From Betaproteobacteria bacterium (lineage in GTDB: Bacteria > Pseudomonadota > Gammaproteobacteria > Burkholderiales > Burkholderiaceae_C), in contig RFQA01000011.1 of assembly GCA_009925925.1 (NCBI GenBank), positions 1 to 32,880 on the forward strand: a DNA stretch of 32,880 nt. Direction: 5' to 3'. The position numbers were made by a program, and so were the translations under genes. Below are positions 25,080-32,880 of this stretch, one piece after another. The notes under the pieces are model-generated. The model was not told the origin of the DNA, searched no databases, and saw only the letters and a list, made by a program, of their open reading frames with translations. The stretch's first letter is position 1. The number at the start of each line of letters is the position of its first letter.

Positions 25080-26424
25080 GCACAGCGGCCACTTCGGTGG
25101 CCGTTTTCACTGCCGCGCCCCGGTGCGCAGCACCCAAGCCCAAGGCAGCCTCCTGCATGCCTTGCAAGCGGGCTGCATCACCCGCCGTTGCAGCCGCTTC
25201 AGCCACTGCGTGGGCGATGTCTTCACACTGCAGCGCGGCGCCGGCCTCTGCCGCCAAAGTGGAAGCTTCGGTGAAGTTAAAGAGATGCGGCCCCATGAAA
25301 ACCGGCACACCGCAAGCCGCTGCCTCGATCAGGTTCTGCCCGCCCAGTGGTGCAAAGCTGCCGCCCAGCAAAGCCACATGGGCCAAGCCGAAGTAGAGCG
25401 CCATTTCGCCCAGCGAGTCGCCCACCCACACGTCTGCTGTCTCTGGCGCTTCACCCCATTGGCTGCGGCGGGACACGCTGTATGCGGCATCGGCAAACAG
25501 CTGCGCGACTTCTGCGAAACGCTGCGGATGGCGTGGCACCACCAGCAGCTGAAACGGCAAGCCGGTTCTTTGGCCCGATGGGTATGCTATGATTTCAGGA
25601 GCTGCTCGCGCAAATTCCACGGGCGCTAGGGGCCATTTTTGCTTCAAAGCATCGAGCAACATCTGCTCTTCGCCTTCCCGTGAGCTGGCAAACATCAGCA
25701 CCGGGCGACCCGCGCCAGCGCGCCAGGCGCGGCCTCGGGCCAGCAGCGCGGCATCGGGCGTAGCGTCGAACTTGAAATTGCCCAGCACCCCCTGCACCGG
25801 CGCACCCAAAGCGCTAAGGCGCTGGGCATCCGCTTCGCTCTGGGCCCACACCGCATGCAGGCCACGATACGCGGGGCCTGCCAGCCAGCGCAAACGCAAA
25901 GACTCTTGGTAGGTTTTGTCGCTCATGCGGGCGTTGACCAAGCACAGGGGCACGCCGCGCTGTACGCAGCCGGCCACCAGATTGGGCCATACCTCGGTCT
26001 CCATCAGCAAGCCCACATCAGGCCGGAACCGCGCCAAAAAGCCGCCCACCGCCGCAGGCGTGTCCCAGGGCTGCCAGACCTGCATGTCACCCGGCTTCAG
26101 CAAGGCCTTGCCGGCCTCACGGCCCGTGGCGGTGCCGTGGGTCAGCACCAGGCGCATGCCGGGCAGAGCTTCGCGCAAACGGGCCAGCAACACCGCAGCT
26201 GCGCGGGTTTCGCCCAGCGACACAGCGTGCAACCAGACCACGGGTGCGCCACCCGCAGCGGATGCCGGCTGCGGGGCGAACTGAACCGCATCGCCGTAAT
26301 AGCCGAATCGCTCTTCTACCCATTGGCCATACAGCGGCTCTACCTTGGCACGGCGTGCCAATTTGCGCCGCAACCAGGGTTGGGCGGCATAGGTCAACAG
26401 GGAATAGAGGGCACGAGTGATCAT
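25060..26424 (-). CDS. waaA: 3-deoxy-D-manno-octulosonic acid transferase
   Basis: MITRALYSLLTYAAQPWLRRKLARR; VWLHAVSLGETRAA, LMETEVWPNLV, VVPRHPQRFAEV, GGSFAPLGGQNLIEAAACGVPVFMGPHLFNF. Confidence 0.94.
   Translation of the reverse strand: MITRALYSLLTYAAQPWLRRKLARRAKVEPLYGQWVEERFGYYGDAVQFAPQPASAAGGAPVVWLHAVSLGETRAAAVLLARLREALPGMRLVLTHGTATGREAGKALLKPGDMQVWQPWDTPAAVGGFLARFRPDVGLLMETEVWPNLVAGCVQRGVPLCLVNARMSDKTYQESLRLRWLAGPAYRGLHAVWAQSEADAQRLSALGAPVQGVLGNFKFDATPDAALLARGRAWRAGAGRPVLMFASSREGEEQMLLDALKQKWPLAPVEFARAAPEIIAYPSGQRTGLPFQLLVVPRHPQRFAEVAQLFADAAYSVSRRSQWGEAPETADVWVGDSLGEMALYFGLAHVALLGGSFAPLGGQNLIEAAACGVPVFMGPHLFNFTEASTLAAEAGAALQCEDIAHAVAEAAATAGDAARLQGMQEAALGLGAAHRGAAVKTATEVAAVLTRSRR
25086..25107 (+). 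terminator. Rho-independent terminator of phnCDE-HD unit
   Basis: CGGCCAC-TTCG-GTGGCCG-TTTT, perfect 7-bp stem with UUCG tetraloop, 6 nt after the HD gene stop; lies inside the convergent waaA 3' end. Confidence 0.85.
25585..25642 (+). repeat. Dispersed ~55-60 bp repeat, copy 4, inside waaA coding sequence
   Basis: GCTATGATTTCAGGAGCTGCTCGCGCAAATTCCACGGGCGCTAGGGGCCATTTTTGC; shares TTCAGGAGCTGC, CGCGCA and CGGGCGC with copy 2. Confidence 0.75.
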
Positions 26425-26441
26425 GGTGGGGTCGCGCTGAT

Positions 26442-27497
26442 TTAGCGGCTGAGCACCGGTGTCGCCAGCGCCTCCCAGGCCGACCACACGGACTCCACCT
26501 CAGGGCAGGGCTGTGCGTACACGCTGCATTGGCGCGCGGGTTTGCCACGTGCATCCAGCGCCGGCGGGCCGGTACGCCAGGCGGTATCAAAGTTGTAGAT
26601 CTGAACATGGGGCAAGTCCAGCGCCACGGCGATATGGCTCACACCGCTGTCTACCCCCACCACACCCGCGCAGTGGGCCAAGGTGTCGGTCAGCACATCC
26701 AGCCCCACGGCGGGCAGCACCCATGCCTCTCCGAGCCCGGCTGCTATGGCTTGGCTGGTGGCCAGCTCGCGGGCGCCGGCGTGGGGCAAGGCCACGCCAA
26801 AGCCGGCATCGTTCAAGCGGCCGCCCAGCGCAATCCAGTGCTCCAGCGGCCACTCCTTGTCAACCCGCGAGGTGCCGTGCACCAGCGCCACCAGCGGCTT
26901 GCGGGGCACGAAGGGGTTGTCGGCATGGCCCAGGTGCTTGGGCAGCGGCGCGCTCAGGGCCTTGGACTGGCCTACGAGCCCGAAGCGCAGTGCATCTGCG
27001 GGTGTGTAGCCCAGCGCCTTGGCACACAGCAAGCGGCCGCGCTCCACTGCATGCACATGGGGTTCCAGCGCAATGGCCGTGTCTGCCACCCAGCGCGTAG
27101 GCGCCTCGTAGCCCGAGCCTTCGGTCTGGTTGGCCATGGCGTAGCGACGTCCATTCTGCGTAGTGCGGGCCAGCCAGGCCACCAGCGCGGACTTGCTCAG
27201 GCCCTGCAGGTCAATGACTGCGTCATAGGCGTCTTGCTGCAGGTCGGCCTTGAAGCTGCGCCAGGCGGCGCGGGTCGCAGCGGCAAATGGTTTTTTGCTC
27301 CAGGCGCGTATGTCACACGGAATCACACGCGCCACGCCTTCGCAGCGCGCCACCAGCGGCGCAAAGCCGCGCTCCACCACCCAGTCGATGCGGGCATGGG
27401 GAAAGGCCGCGCGCAAGTCCTGCACCGCGGGCATGGTGTGCACCACATCGCCCAAGGACGAGAGCTTGACGATCAGAATCTTGTGCGGCGCTTTCAA
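26442..27497 (-). CDS. waaC: Lipopolysaccharide heptosyltransferase I
   Basis: KILIVKLSSLGDVVHTMPAVQDLRAAFPHARIDWVVE; VGVDSGVSHIAVALDLPHVQIYNFD. TTG start overlapping the upstream stop (TTGA). Confidence 0.9.
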   Translation of the reverse strand: MKAPHKILIVKLSSLGDVVHTMPAVQDLRAAFPHARIDWVVERGFAPLVARCEGVARVIPCDIRAWSKKPFAAATRAAWRSFKADLQQDAYDAVIDLQGLSKSALVAWLARTTQNGRRYAMANQTEGSGYEAPTRWVADTAIALEPHVHAVERGRLLCAKALGYTPADALRFGLVGQSKALSAPLPKHLGHADNPFVPRKPLVALVHGTSRVDKEWPLEHWIALGGRLNDAGFGVALPHAGARELATSQAIAAGLGEAWVLPAVGLDVLTDTLAHCAGVVGVDSGVSHIAVALDLPHVQIYNFDTAWRTGPPALDARGKPARQCSVYAQPCPEVESVWSAWEALATPVLSR

Positions 27498-28894
27498 TGC
27501 GAAGCCTCCACGAGCGCGGCATCGGGCTGGATGCGACGCACCCACTCCATCAGCAGTGCCTGAATGCGGGCCAGTGCCTCGGGCGTGCGGCCTTCGCAGC
27601 GCATCACCAGCACCGGAGTCGTATTAGAGGCGCGCAGCAAGCCGAAGCCATCGGGCCATTCCACACGCAGGCCATCCACGGTGTTGAGGCGGGCATCTGC
27701 ATCCAATGTGAGTGTGACCAGCAACTGCTCCACCAGCGCATGGGCTTCGCCCTCCTGGCAGGCGATGTGCAGCTCGGGGGTGATGTGGCTGTCCGGCAGC
27801 GCGTGCAGCACGGCGTTGGCGTCTGCACTGCGGCTCAAGATTTCCAGCAAGCGACAAGCAGCATAAGTACCGTCATCAAAGCCGAACCAACGGTCGCCAA
27901 AAAACAGGTGGCCGCTGATCTCGCCGCCCAGGGGCGAATTCAAGGTGCGCATTTTGGCTTTGATCAGCGAGTGGCCGGTGCGGTCCATCACCGGCACGCC
28001 GCCAGCGGCTTCAATCACAGGGGCCAGGCCTTGGCTGCATTTGGCATCGAACACGACTGCCGCACCGGGGTGGCGAGCCAGCACATCCGGGGCGAGCAAC
28101 ATCAGCTGCCGATCGGTATGGATGGTTGTTCCATCGCGGGTGACCACGGCCACGCGGTCGCCATCGCCATCGAATGCCAGGCCCAGCTCGGCATCGCCCT
28201 CGCGCAAAGCGCGCACCAGATCCGCCAGGTTTTCGGGGCGGCTGGGGTCAGGGTGGTGATTCGGAAAGTGGCCGTCCACCGCGCTGTGCAGTTCCTGCAC
28301 CTCGCAGCCGATAGCGCGCAGCACCGCTGGCGCGCTGGCGCCGGCCACGCCGTTGCCACTGTCCAGCACCACTTTCATGGGGCGGGCCAGTTGAATGTCT
28401 TGGACTATGCGCCCCAGGTAGGCAGGCAGCACATCAGTCGTCTGCAGCGGCTGTGCTGGCAGGGCTGTCTCGCTGTCCTGCGCGCTTGCCAGCAGCGCCT
28501 CCATGCGTTGACGCACGTCCTGCACGGCATCGCCATACAAGGCCTGGCGGTGCAGCACCATCTTGAAGCCGTTGTCGTCTTTGGGGTTGTGGCTGCCGGT
28601 CACCTGGATGCCGTGCGGGCACAGGGTGTGGGTCGCGAAGTACAGCTGGGGCGTGGTGCTCAGGCCGATGTCGATGACCTGCATGCCCGCACCTGACAGG
28701 CCAGAAATCAGCGCCTCTGCCAAAGCAGGGCTGCTCAAGCGCCCATCGCGGCCCACCGCCACCGCACCGCCACCCTGCTCGCGCACCAGCGCACCGAAGG
28801 CACGGCCCAGCACATGCGCCACCTCCGGCGACAGCGTGGTAGGCACGTTACCGCGGATGTCGTAGGCTTTGAAAATTCGGGGGGAGAGGTGCAT
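27494..28894 (-). CDS. Phosphomannomutase/phosphoglucomutase
   Basis: IFKAYDIRGNVPTTLSPEVAHVLGRAFG; VTGSHNPKDDNGFKM phosphoserine loop; LAFDGDGDRVAVVTRDG; GGEISGHLFFGDRWFGFDDG. Confidence 0.93.
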   Translation of the reverse strand: MHLSPRIFKAYDIRGNVPTTLSPEVAHVLGRAFGALVREQGGGAVAVGRDGRLSSPALAEALISGLSGAGMQVIDIGLSTTPQLYFATHTLCPHGIQVTGSHNPKDDNGFKMVLHRQALYGDAVQDVRQRMEALLASAQDSETALPAQPLQTTDVLPAYLGRIVQDIQLARPMKVVLDSGNGVAGASAPAVLRAIGCEVQELHSAVDGHFPNHHPDPSRPENLADLVRALREGDAELGLAFDGDGDRVAVVTRDGTTIHTDRQLMLLAPDVLARHPGAAVVFDAKCSQGLAPVIEAAGGVPVMDRTGHSLIKAKMRTLNSPLGGEISGHLFFGDRWFGFDDGTYAACRLLEILSRSADANAVLHALPDSHITPELHIACQEGEAHALVEQLLVTLTLDADARLNTVDGLRVEWPDGFGLLRASNTTPVLVMRCEGRTPEALARIQALLMEWVRRIQPDAALVEASH

Positions 28895-29014
28895 GCAGCG
28901 CGGGGTTAGGGAAGAAGTCAATGCCGCCTTCTGGCGGGTGGGCTGGATTGTAGGCGGCAGGCACATGTCCGGAAACGGCTACTTCGGCACACTTCGCTGC
29001 GTATCATCCCTCTC

Positions 29015-30592
29015 ATGCCCTCCGCCTTGCCCACCGCCAAACCCGTGCCAGTGACGACCACAGACGATGCCGGCCGCTATCTGGCGCTGCAGGCCAGAGA
29101 TGCGCGGTTTGACGGGCGCTTTTTCACCGGGGTGACCAGCACCGGCATTTACTGCCGCCCGGTGTGCAAAGTGCGCACTCCCAAAGCCGAGAACTGTCGG
29201 TTTTTTGAACGCGCCGCCCAGGCCGAGGCCGCAGGTTTTCGCCCTTGCCTGCGCTGCCGCCCCGAACTCGCACCTGCGCAGAGTGCTGCCCTGCACTGGA
29301 CCACTCAGGACGCCAGTGCCCTGCTCGCCCTGCAAGCGGCGGACCTGATGGAGCATGCCACGCAGGCTGATGACAGCCCCGGCATCGCTGCCATAGCGGC
29401 CAGACTGGGTATCAGCGACCGGCATTTGCGCCGCATTTTCGAGGCGCACTGGGGCCTCACACCGCTGAGCTATCTGCAAACCCGTCGCTTGCTGACGGCC
29501 AAGCAGCTGCTCACCGACACACGACTGCCGGTAGCTGACGTGGCAACCCTCAGCGGATTCGCCAGTGTGCGCCGCTTCAATGCGGCCTTTGTGCAGCATT
29601 ACCGCTTGCATCCCACAGCACTGCGCAAGGTGATGCGTTCCGACTCCCTCGCCGCCCAACTTGGAACCCGAAAAGGTTCCGATGCGCCGCGTGGTTTGGC
29701 GCCTGAGGCTGCGGCTTTCCGTTTCCAAGCGGCCTACCGCCCGCCCTTCAATTTCCAGCACATGCTGAATTTTTTCGCGCAACGTGCCATTGCAGGCATG
29801 GAGTGGGTGGACCCGGAACAGGGTTTGATCCGTCGCACCGTCAGCCTCCAGCACAAGAGCACCACGCTTCGCGGCTGGGTCGAGGCGCAGTGGATGCCTA
29901 ATCAGCATCGCGTGCAGCTACTCATCAGCGAGTCACTGGCCAGCGCCTTGCCGGTGGTGCTCCAGCGCATGCACGCGTGGCTGGATCTGGATGCCGACCC
30001 GGCTGCGGTGGACGCGCTGCTGTGCGCGGACTTCCCCGACACTGAAGGCATGCGGGTGCCCGGCACCATGGACGGTCTGGAGCTGGCGGTGCGCGCCATC
30101 CTGGGCCAACAGATCACCGTCAAAGCAGCCCGCACCTTGACCGACCGGCTGGTGTCGCATTGCGGCGCCACGTTAGCGAATGCGCCCCAAGGTTTGGCGC
30201 TCTTCTTCCCCGATGCCGCCACGCTCGCGGCCCTGTCGCCCGATGCCTTGGGCAGCTTAGGGATCGTTAAACAGCGGCAGCAAGCCATCCTCTCGCTGGC
30301 GCAGGCGGTGCAGTCGGGCGCCCTGAACTTGCAGCCAGGTAGTGATGTACCGGCCACCATGGCGAAGCTTCAGTCCCTGCCCGGTATTGGCGCTTGGACC
30401 GCGCACTACATCGCCTTGCGGGCGCTGCGCTGGCCGGATGCTTTTCCTTCAGGTGATGTGGCGCTGCAGTCCGCATTGGGCGTGCGAGAAGCCAGCGACC
30501 CGGCCGTTGCGGCAGATGCGCTCTCACAACGCTGGCGCCCCTGGCGGGGCTATGCCACCGTGCGGGCATGGCATTCACTATCAAAAACATAG
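29015..30592 (+). CDS. alkA: Ada metal-binding/AraC domain fused to AlkA DNA-3-methyladenine glycosylase II
   Basis: DARFDGRFFTGVTSTGIYCRPVCKVRTPKAENCRFF...GFRPCLRCRPE Ada N-domain; AraC HTH; LGQQITVKAARTLTDRLV and LPGIGAWTAHYIALRALRWPDAFPSGDVALQ glycosylase HhH/Asp. Confidence 0.94.
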   Translation: MPSALPTAKPVPVTTTDDAGRYLALQARDARFDGRFFTGVTSTGIYCRPVCKVRTPKAENCRFFERAAQAEAAGFRPCLRCRPELAPAQSAALHWTTQDASALLALQAADLMEHATQADDSPGIAAIAARLGISDRHLRRIFEAHWGLTPLSYLQTRRLLTAKQLLTDTRLPVADVATLSGFASVRRFNAAFVQHYRLHPTALRKVMRSDSLAAQLGTRKGSDAPRGLAPEAAAFRFQAAYRPPFNFQHMLNFFAQRAIAGMEWVDPEQGLIRRTVSLQHKSTTLRGWVEAQWMPNQHRVQLLISESLASALPVVLQRMHAWLDLDADPAAVDALLCADFPDTEGMRVPGTMDGLELAVRAILGQQITVKAARTLTDRLVSHCGATLANAPQGLALFFPDAATLAALSPDALGSLGIVKQRQQAILSLAQAVQSGALNLQPGSDVPATMAKLQSLPGIGAWTAHYIALRALRWPDAFPSGDVALQSALGVREASDPAVAADALSQRWRPWRGYATVRAWHSLSKT

Positions 30593-30631
30593 CTATTCGC
30601 GCAGTTTCCACCAGCGCCAGAGGCCTATTTC
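30578..30631 (+). repeat. Dispersed ~55-60 bp repeat, copy 5
   Basis: CTATCAAAAACATAGCTATTCGCGCAGTTTCCACCAGCGCCAGAGGCCTATTTC; contains the alkA stop and ends at the ogt start. Confidence 0.65.
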
Positions 30632-31126
30632 ATGAAAATTCCCACTACTGCACACCTGTCCGGCTGGATCAGCCCCTTGGGTCCCATGTTGTTCGCCGGC
30701 CATGATGCTGGACTGCTCGGAGTCTGGTTCGATTCGCAGAAGCACTACCCAGACATCACCGGACTGCCGTTCGCCCCTCACCCCAGCACCACCGAAGCGC
30801 AGGCCCAATTGGCCGCGTACTTTGCCGGCGAGCGAACCCACTTTTCGATGACGCTGGACTTCAGCAGCGGGACCGTGTTTCAGCAATCCGTCTGGCAGGC
30901 ACTGTTGGCGATTCCCTGCGGCGTTACCATCAGCTACTCCACCTTGAGCCAGCAGATCGGCAAGCCTGCCGCCGTACGTGCGGTGGCTGCTGCGGTGGGG
31001 CGCAACCCCTTGAGCATTGTGGTGCCCTGCCACCGCGTGCTGGGCAGCAACGGTAGCCTGACCGGGTATGCCGGTGGCCTGGACCGCAAGGCAGCATTAC
31101 TGAACCTCGAACAACGAAAGCCCTGA
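30632..31126 (+). CDS. ogt: Methylated-DNA-[protein]-cysteine S-methyltransferase
   Basis: FQQSVWQALLAIPCGVTISYSTLSQQIGKPAAVRAVAAAVGRNPLSIVVPCHRVLGSNGSLTGYAGGLDRKAALLNLE. Confidence 0.95.
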   Translation: MKIPTTAHLSGWISPLGPMLFAGHDAGLLGVWFDSQKHYPDITGLPFAPHPSTTEAQAQLAAYFAGERTHFSMTLDFSSGTVFQQSVWQALLAIPCGVTISYSTLSQQIGKPAAVRAVAAAVGRNPLSIVVPCHRVLGSNGSLTGYAGGLDRKAALLNLEQRKP

Positions 31127-32059
31127 GTGAGCGTTAACCCCACCACCCCACCCTCGCCCGCCGCCAAGACGTGGGTTTTCGATTTTGTGCTGCTGGCCGC
31201 CATTTGGGGCGCGTCCTTCTTGTTCATGCGCACCAGCGGCAAGGCGTTTGGTGCATTGCCCACAGCGGGTTTGCGTGTGTGCATTGCCAGCCTGTTTCTT
31301 CTGCCCTTGCTCACGCTGCGAGGCCAGTTGCCCGCCCTGCGTCGCCATTGGAAGTTGTGCTTTACCGTGGGAGTGCTGAACTCCGCCATCCCTTTTGCCT
31401 GCCTGTCGTGGGCGCTGCTGTCCATTTCCACCGGCTTGTCGGCCCTGCTTAACGCCACCGTGCCTTTGTTCGGTGCGGCTATCGCATGGTGGTGGTTGGG
31501 AGACAAATTGCAGGGTTCGCGGGTGCTGGGTCTGGTGGTCGGCTTTGTAGGGGTGGCCATGCTCGCACTGAACCGCGACTCCGCCGGTGCTACCGGGGCA
31601 GGCTCCAGCGCATTGGCCGTGATCGCCTGTTTGACTGCCTGCCTGTTCTACGGCATTTCTGCCAGCTTCACCCGCCGCTTTTTGCCGGGCGTACCGTCAT
31701 TGGTCCTCGCAACCGGCAGCCAGTTGGGGGCTTCTTTGGCCTTGCTGCCTTTGACCCTTTGGGCCTGGCCTACGAACCCTGCGCCCTTGCAGGCCTGGGG
31801 CGCAGTGATTGCGCTGGGCGTGGTGTGCACCGGCTTGGCCTATGTGATTTTCTTCAGGCTGATCGAGCGCACAGGACCCTCGCGCGCCCTGTCCGTCACC
31901 TATGCCATTCCGGTGTTCGCCATCCTGTACGGCGTCGTGCTACTCGGTGAATCGGTCACTCTGTGGATGGGCTTGTGCGGGGCGGTCATCATGCTGGGCA
32001 CTTCGCTCTCCACGGGCTTGTTGTCGTGGGGTAAAGCGCCCTTGCCACCGGGGGACTAA
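31127..32059 (+). CDS. EamA/DMT-family transporter
   Basis: About ten TM segments, LLAAIWGASFLFMR, SALLNATVPLFGAAIAWWWLGDKL; GTG start adjacent to the ogt stop. Confidence 0.9.
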   Translation: MSVNPTTPPSPAAKTWVFDFVLLAAIWGASFLFMRTSGKAFGALPTAGLRVCIASLFLLPLLTLRGQLPALRRHWKLCFTVGVLNSAIPFACLSWALLSISTGLSALLNATVPLFGAAIAWWWLGDKLQGSRVLGLVVGFVGVAMLALNRDSAGATGAGSSALAVIACLTACLFYGISASFTRRFLPGVPSLVLATGSQLGASLALLPLTLWAWPTNPAPLQAWGAVIALGVVCTGLAYVIFFRLIERTGPSRALSVTYAIPVFAILYGVVLLGESVTLWMGLCGAVIMLGTSLSTGLLSWGKAPLPPGD

Positions 32060-32715
32060 AGCAGTCCGGCCATCACGTTCACACTCAAGGCCAAGACCAT
32101 CATGTTGAAGGCAAAGGCCGCCAGACTGTGCAACAGGGTGAGGTGGCGCATGGGCCGGGAGGTCACCACCACATCAGACACCTGGGACGTCATGCCCACC
32201 ACGTGGGCGTAGTACAAAAAATCGAAATAGTCGGGCGGCAGAACACCCGGAAACTGCAGCCCACCACCCGCGGGGTGGCCTTTGAGCTCGGTCTGGTAGT
32301 ACAGATGCGCATAGCGGAAAGCAAATATGCATTGCATCAACAACCAGGAGCTCACCAGCGCCAGCAGAGACACCAGCACATGGCCCACACGCGCCAGCAA
32401 AGCCATCTCGCGGCTGTTGGACAAGAGCATGGCGATGGCCGCCACACTCGCAAACGCCGACAGAAGCAAAAGGCTGAACCAGATCACACTGGGCTGGTCC
32501 TGAGACTGCGCACGTGAGCGTGTGCTGTCGGCATCAAACACTATTGCCAAGCGCCACGCCAAAACCAGATAAGCCGTGGCACCTGCGATCCACGCCACGA
32601 GTACTTGCAGTTCCAAGGTCCAAGGACTTGGGATCGCAGCCACACCTGCACCGACGCAGGCACCCACTACGAGGCGTTGATGACCGGTCGTGCGGGAAAG
32701 TCGGTGGATCCACAT
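32056..32715 (-). CDS. DUF1345-like membrane protein
   Basis: Multi-TM; AHLYYQTELKGHPAGGGLQFPGVLPPDYFDFLYYAHVVGMTSQVSDVVVTSRPMRHLTLLHSLAAFAFNMMVLALSVN. Start MWIHRLSR at 32715, since the longer track start sits in a terminator hairpin. Confidence 0.82.
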   Translation of the reverse strand: MWIHRLSRTTGHQRLVVGACVGAGVAAIPSPWTLELQVLVAWIAGATAYLVLAWRLAIVFDADSTRSRAQSQDQPSVIWFSLLLLSAFASVAAIAMLLSNSREMALLARVGHVLVSLLALVSSWLLMQCIFAFRYAHLYYQTELKGHPAGGGLQFPGVLPPDYFDFLYYAHVVGMTSQVSDVVVTSRPMRHLTLLHSLAAFAFNMMVLALSVNVMAGLL

Positions 32716-32760
32716 GGTTGGATTGTGCAACGCCAAGAAGATCAGGAGCAGAAAATAAAA

Positions 32761-32788
32761 AAGCCGTTGCATCTGCATGCAACGGCTT
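32761..32788 (-). terminator. Rho-independent terminator downstream of tRNA-Asp
   Basis: AAGCCGTTGCA-TCTGCA-TGCAACGGCTT, 11-bp perfect stem; T-rich tract on the minus strand (TTTTTTATTTT). Confidence 0.85.
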
Positions 32789-32796
32789 TAGCAATG

Positions 32797-32873
32797 TGGC
32801 GGAGTGGACGGGACTCGAACCCGCGACCCCCGGCGTGACAGGCCGGTATTCTAACCAACTGAACTACCACTCC
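32797..32873 (-). tRNA. tRNA-Asp (GTC)
   Basis: Minus strand GGAGTGGTAGTTCAGTTGGTTAGAATACCGGCCTGTCACGCCGGGGGTCGCGGGTTCGAGTCCCGTCCACTCCGCCA; full cloverleaf, anticodon GTC, encoded CCA. Confidence 0.96.
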
Positions 32874-32880
32874 TGGTAGC

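Noticed and set aside
27497-28696. 399-aa plus-strand ORF antisense to the phosphohexomutase (and 26529..27563 antisense to waaC)
   Set aside because: No recognisable motifs; opposite strand encodes well-supported enzymes.
28940-28960. CCGCC-TTCT-GGCGG hairpin upstream of alkA as an attenuator or operator
   Set aside because: Only a 5-bp stem with no T-tract; expected by chance in this GC-rich DNA.
32716-32778. Upstream start of the DUF1345 protein (MQMQRLFYFLLLIFL...)
   Set aside because: Start codons lie in the stem of the tRNA-Asp terminator and the hydrophobic run is its T-tract; MWIHRLSR at 32715 is more plausible.

Overview
The GC-rich window looks like a betaproteobacterial (Comamonadaceae-like) chromosome segment; I found no mobile elements or CRISPR arrays. 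In order it contains: (1) an FtsX-type ABC permease plus ATPase linked to zur, divergent from znuCBA, with three tandem TGCAA-N5-TTGCA palindromes between them; (2) msrA; (3) a TetR-regulated RND efflux system (tetR-MFP-RND) followed by pcm-like, rhodanese and TolC genes; (4) a full C-P lyase phosphonate locus: phnF-DUF1045-phnN on the minus strand and phnGHIJ-GNAT-phnKLM plus phnCDE-HD oxygenase on the plus strand; (5) the LPS core genes waaA, waaC and a phosphohexomutase; (6) an Ada-AlkA fusion with ogt, an EamA transporter and a DUF1345 protein; (7) tRNA-Asp. Main second-look observations: a DUF1045 protein with the two HxT/S motifs of 2H phosphoesterases, coupled to phnN where no PhnP is visible; a PhnZ/TmpB-type HD oxygenase at the end of phnCDE; shared GTCTANAC operators and an 11-bp-periodic Pho-box array; and a ~55-60 bp dispersed repeat present five times, one copy translated in frame inside waaA and others supplying stop codons or a ribosome-binding site.
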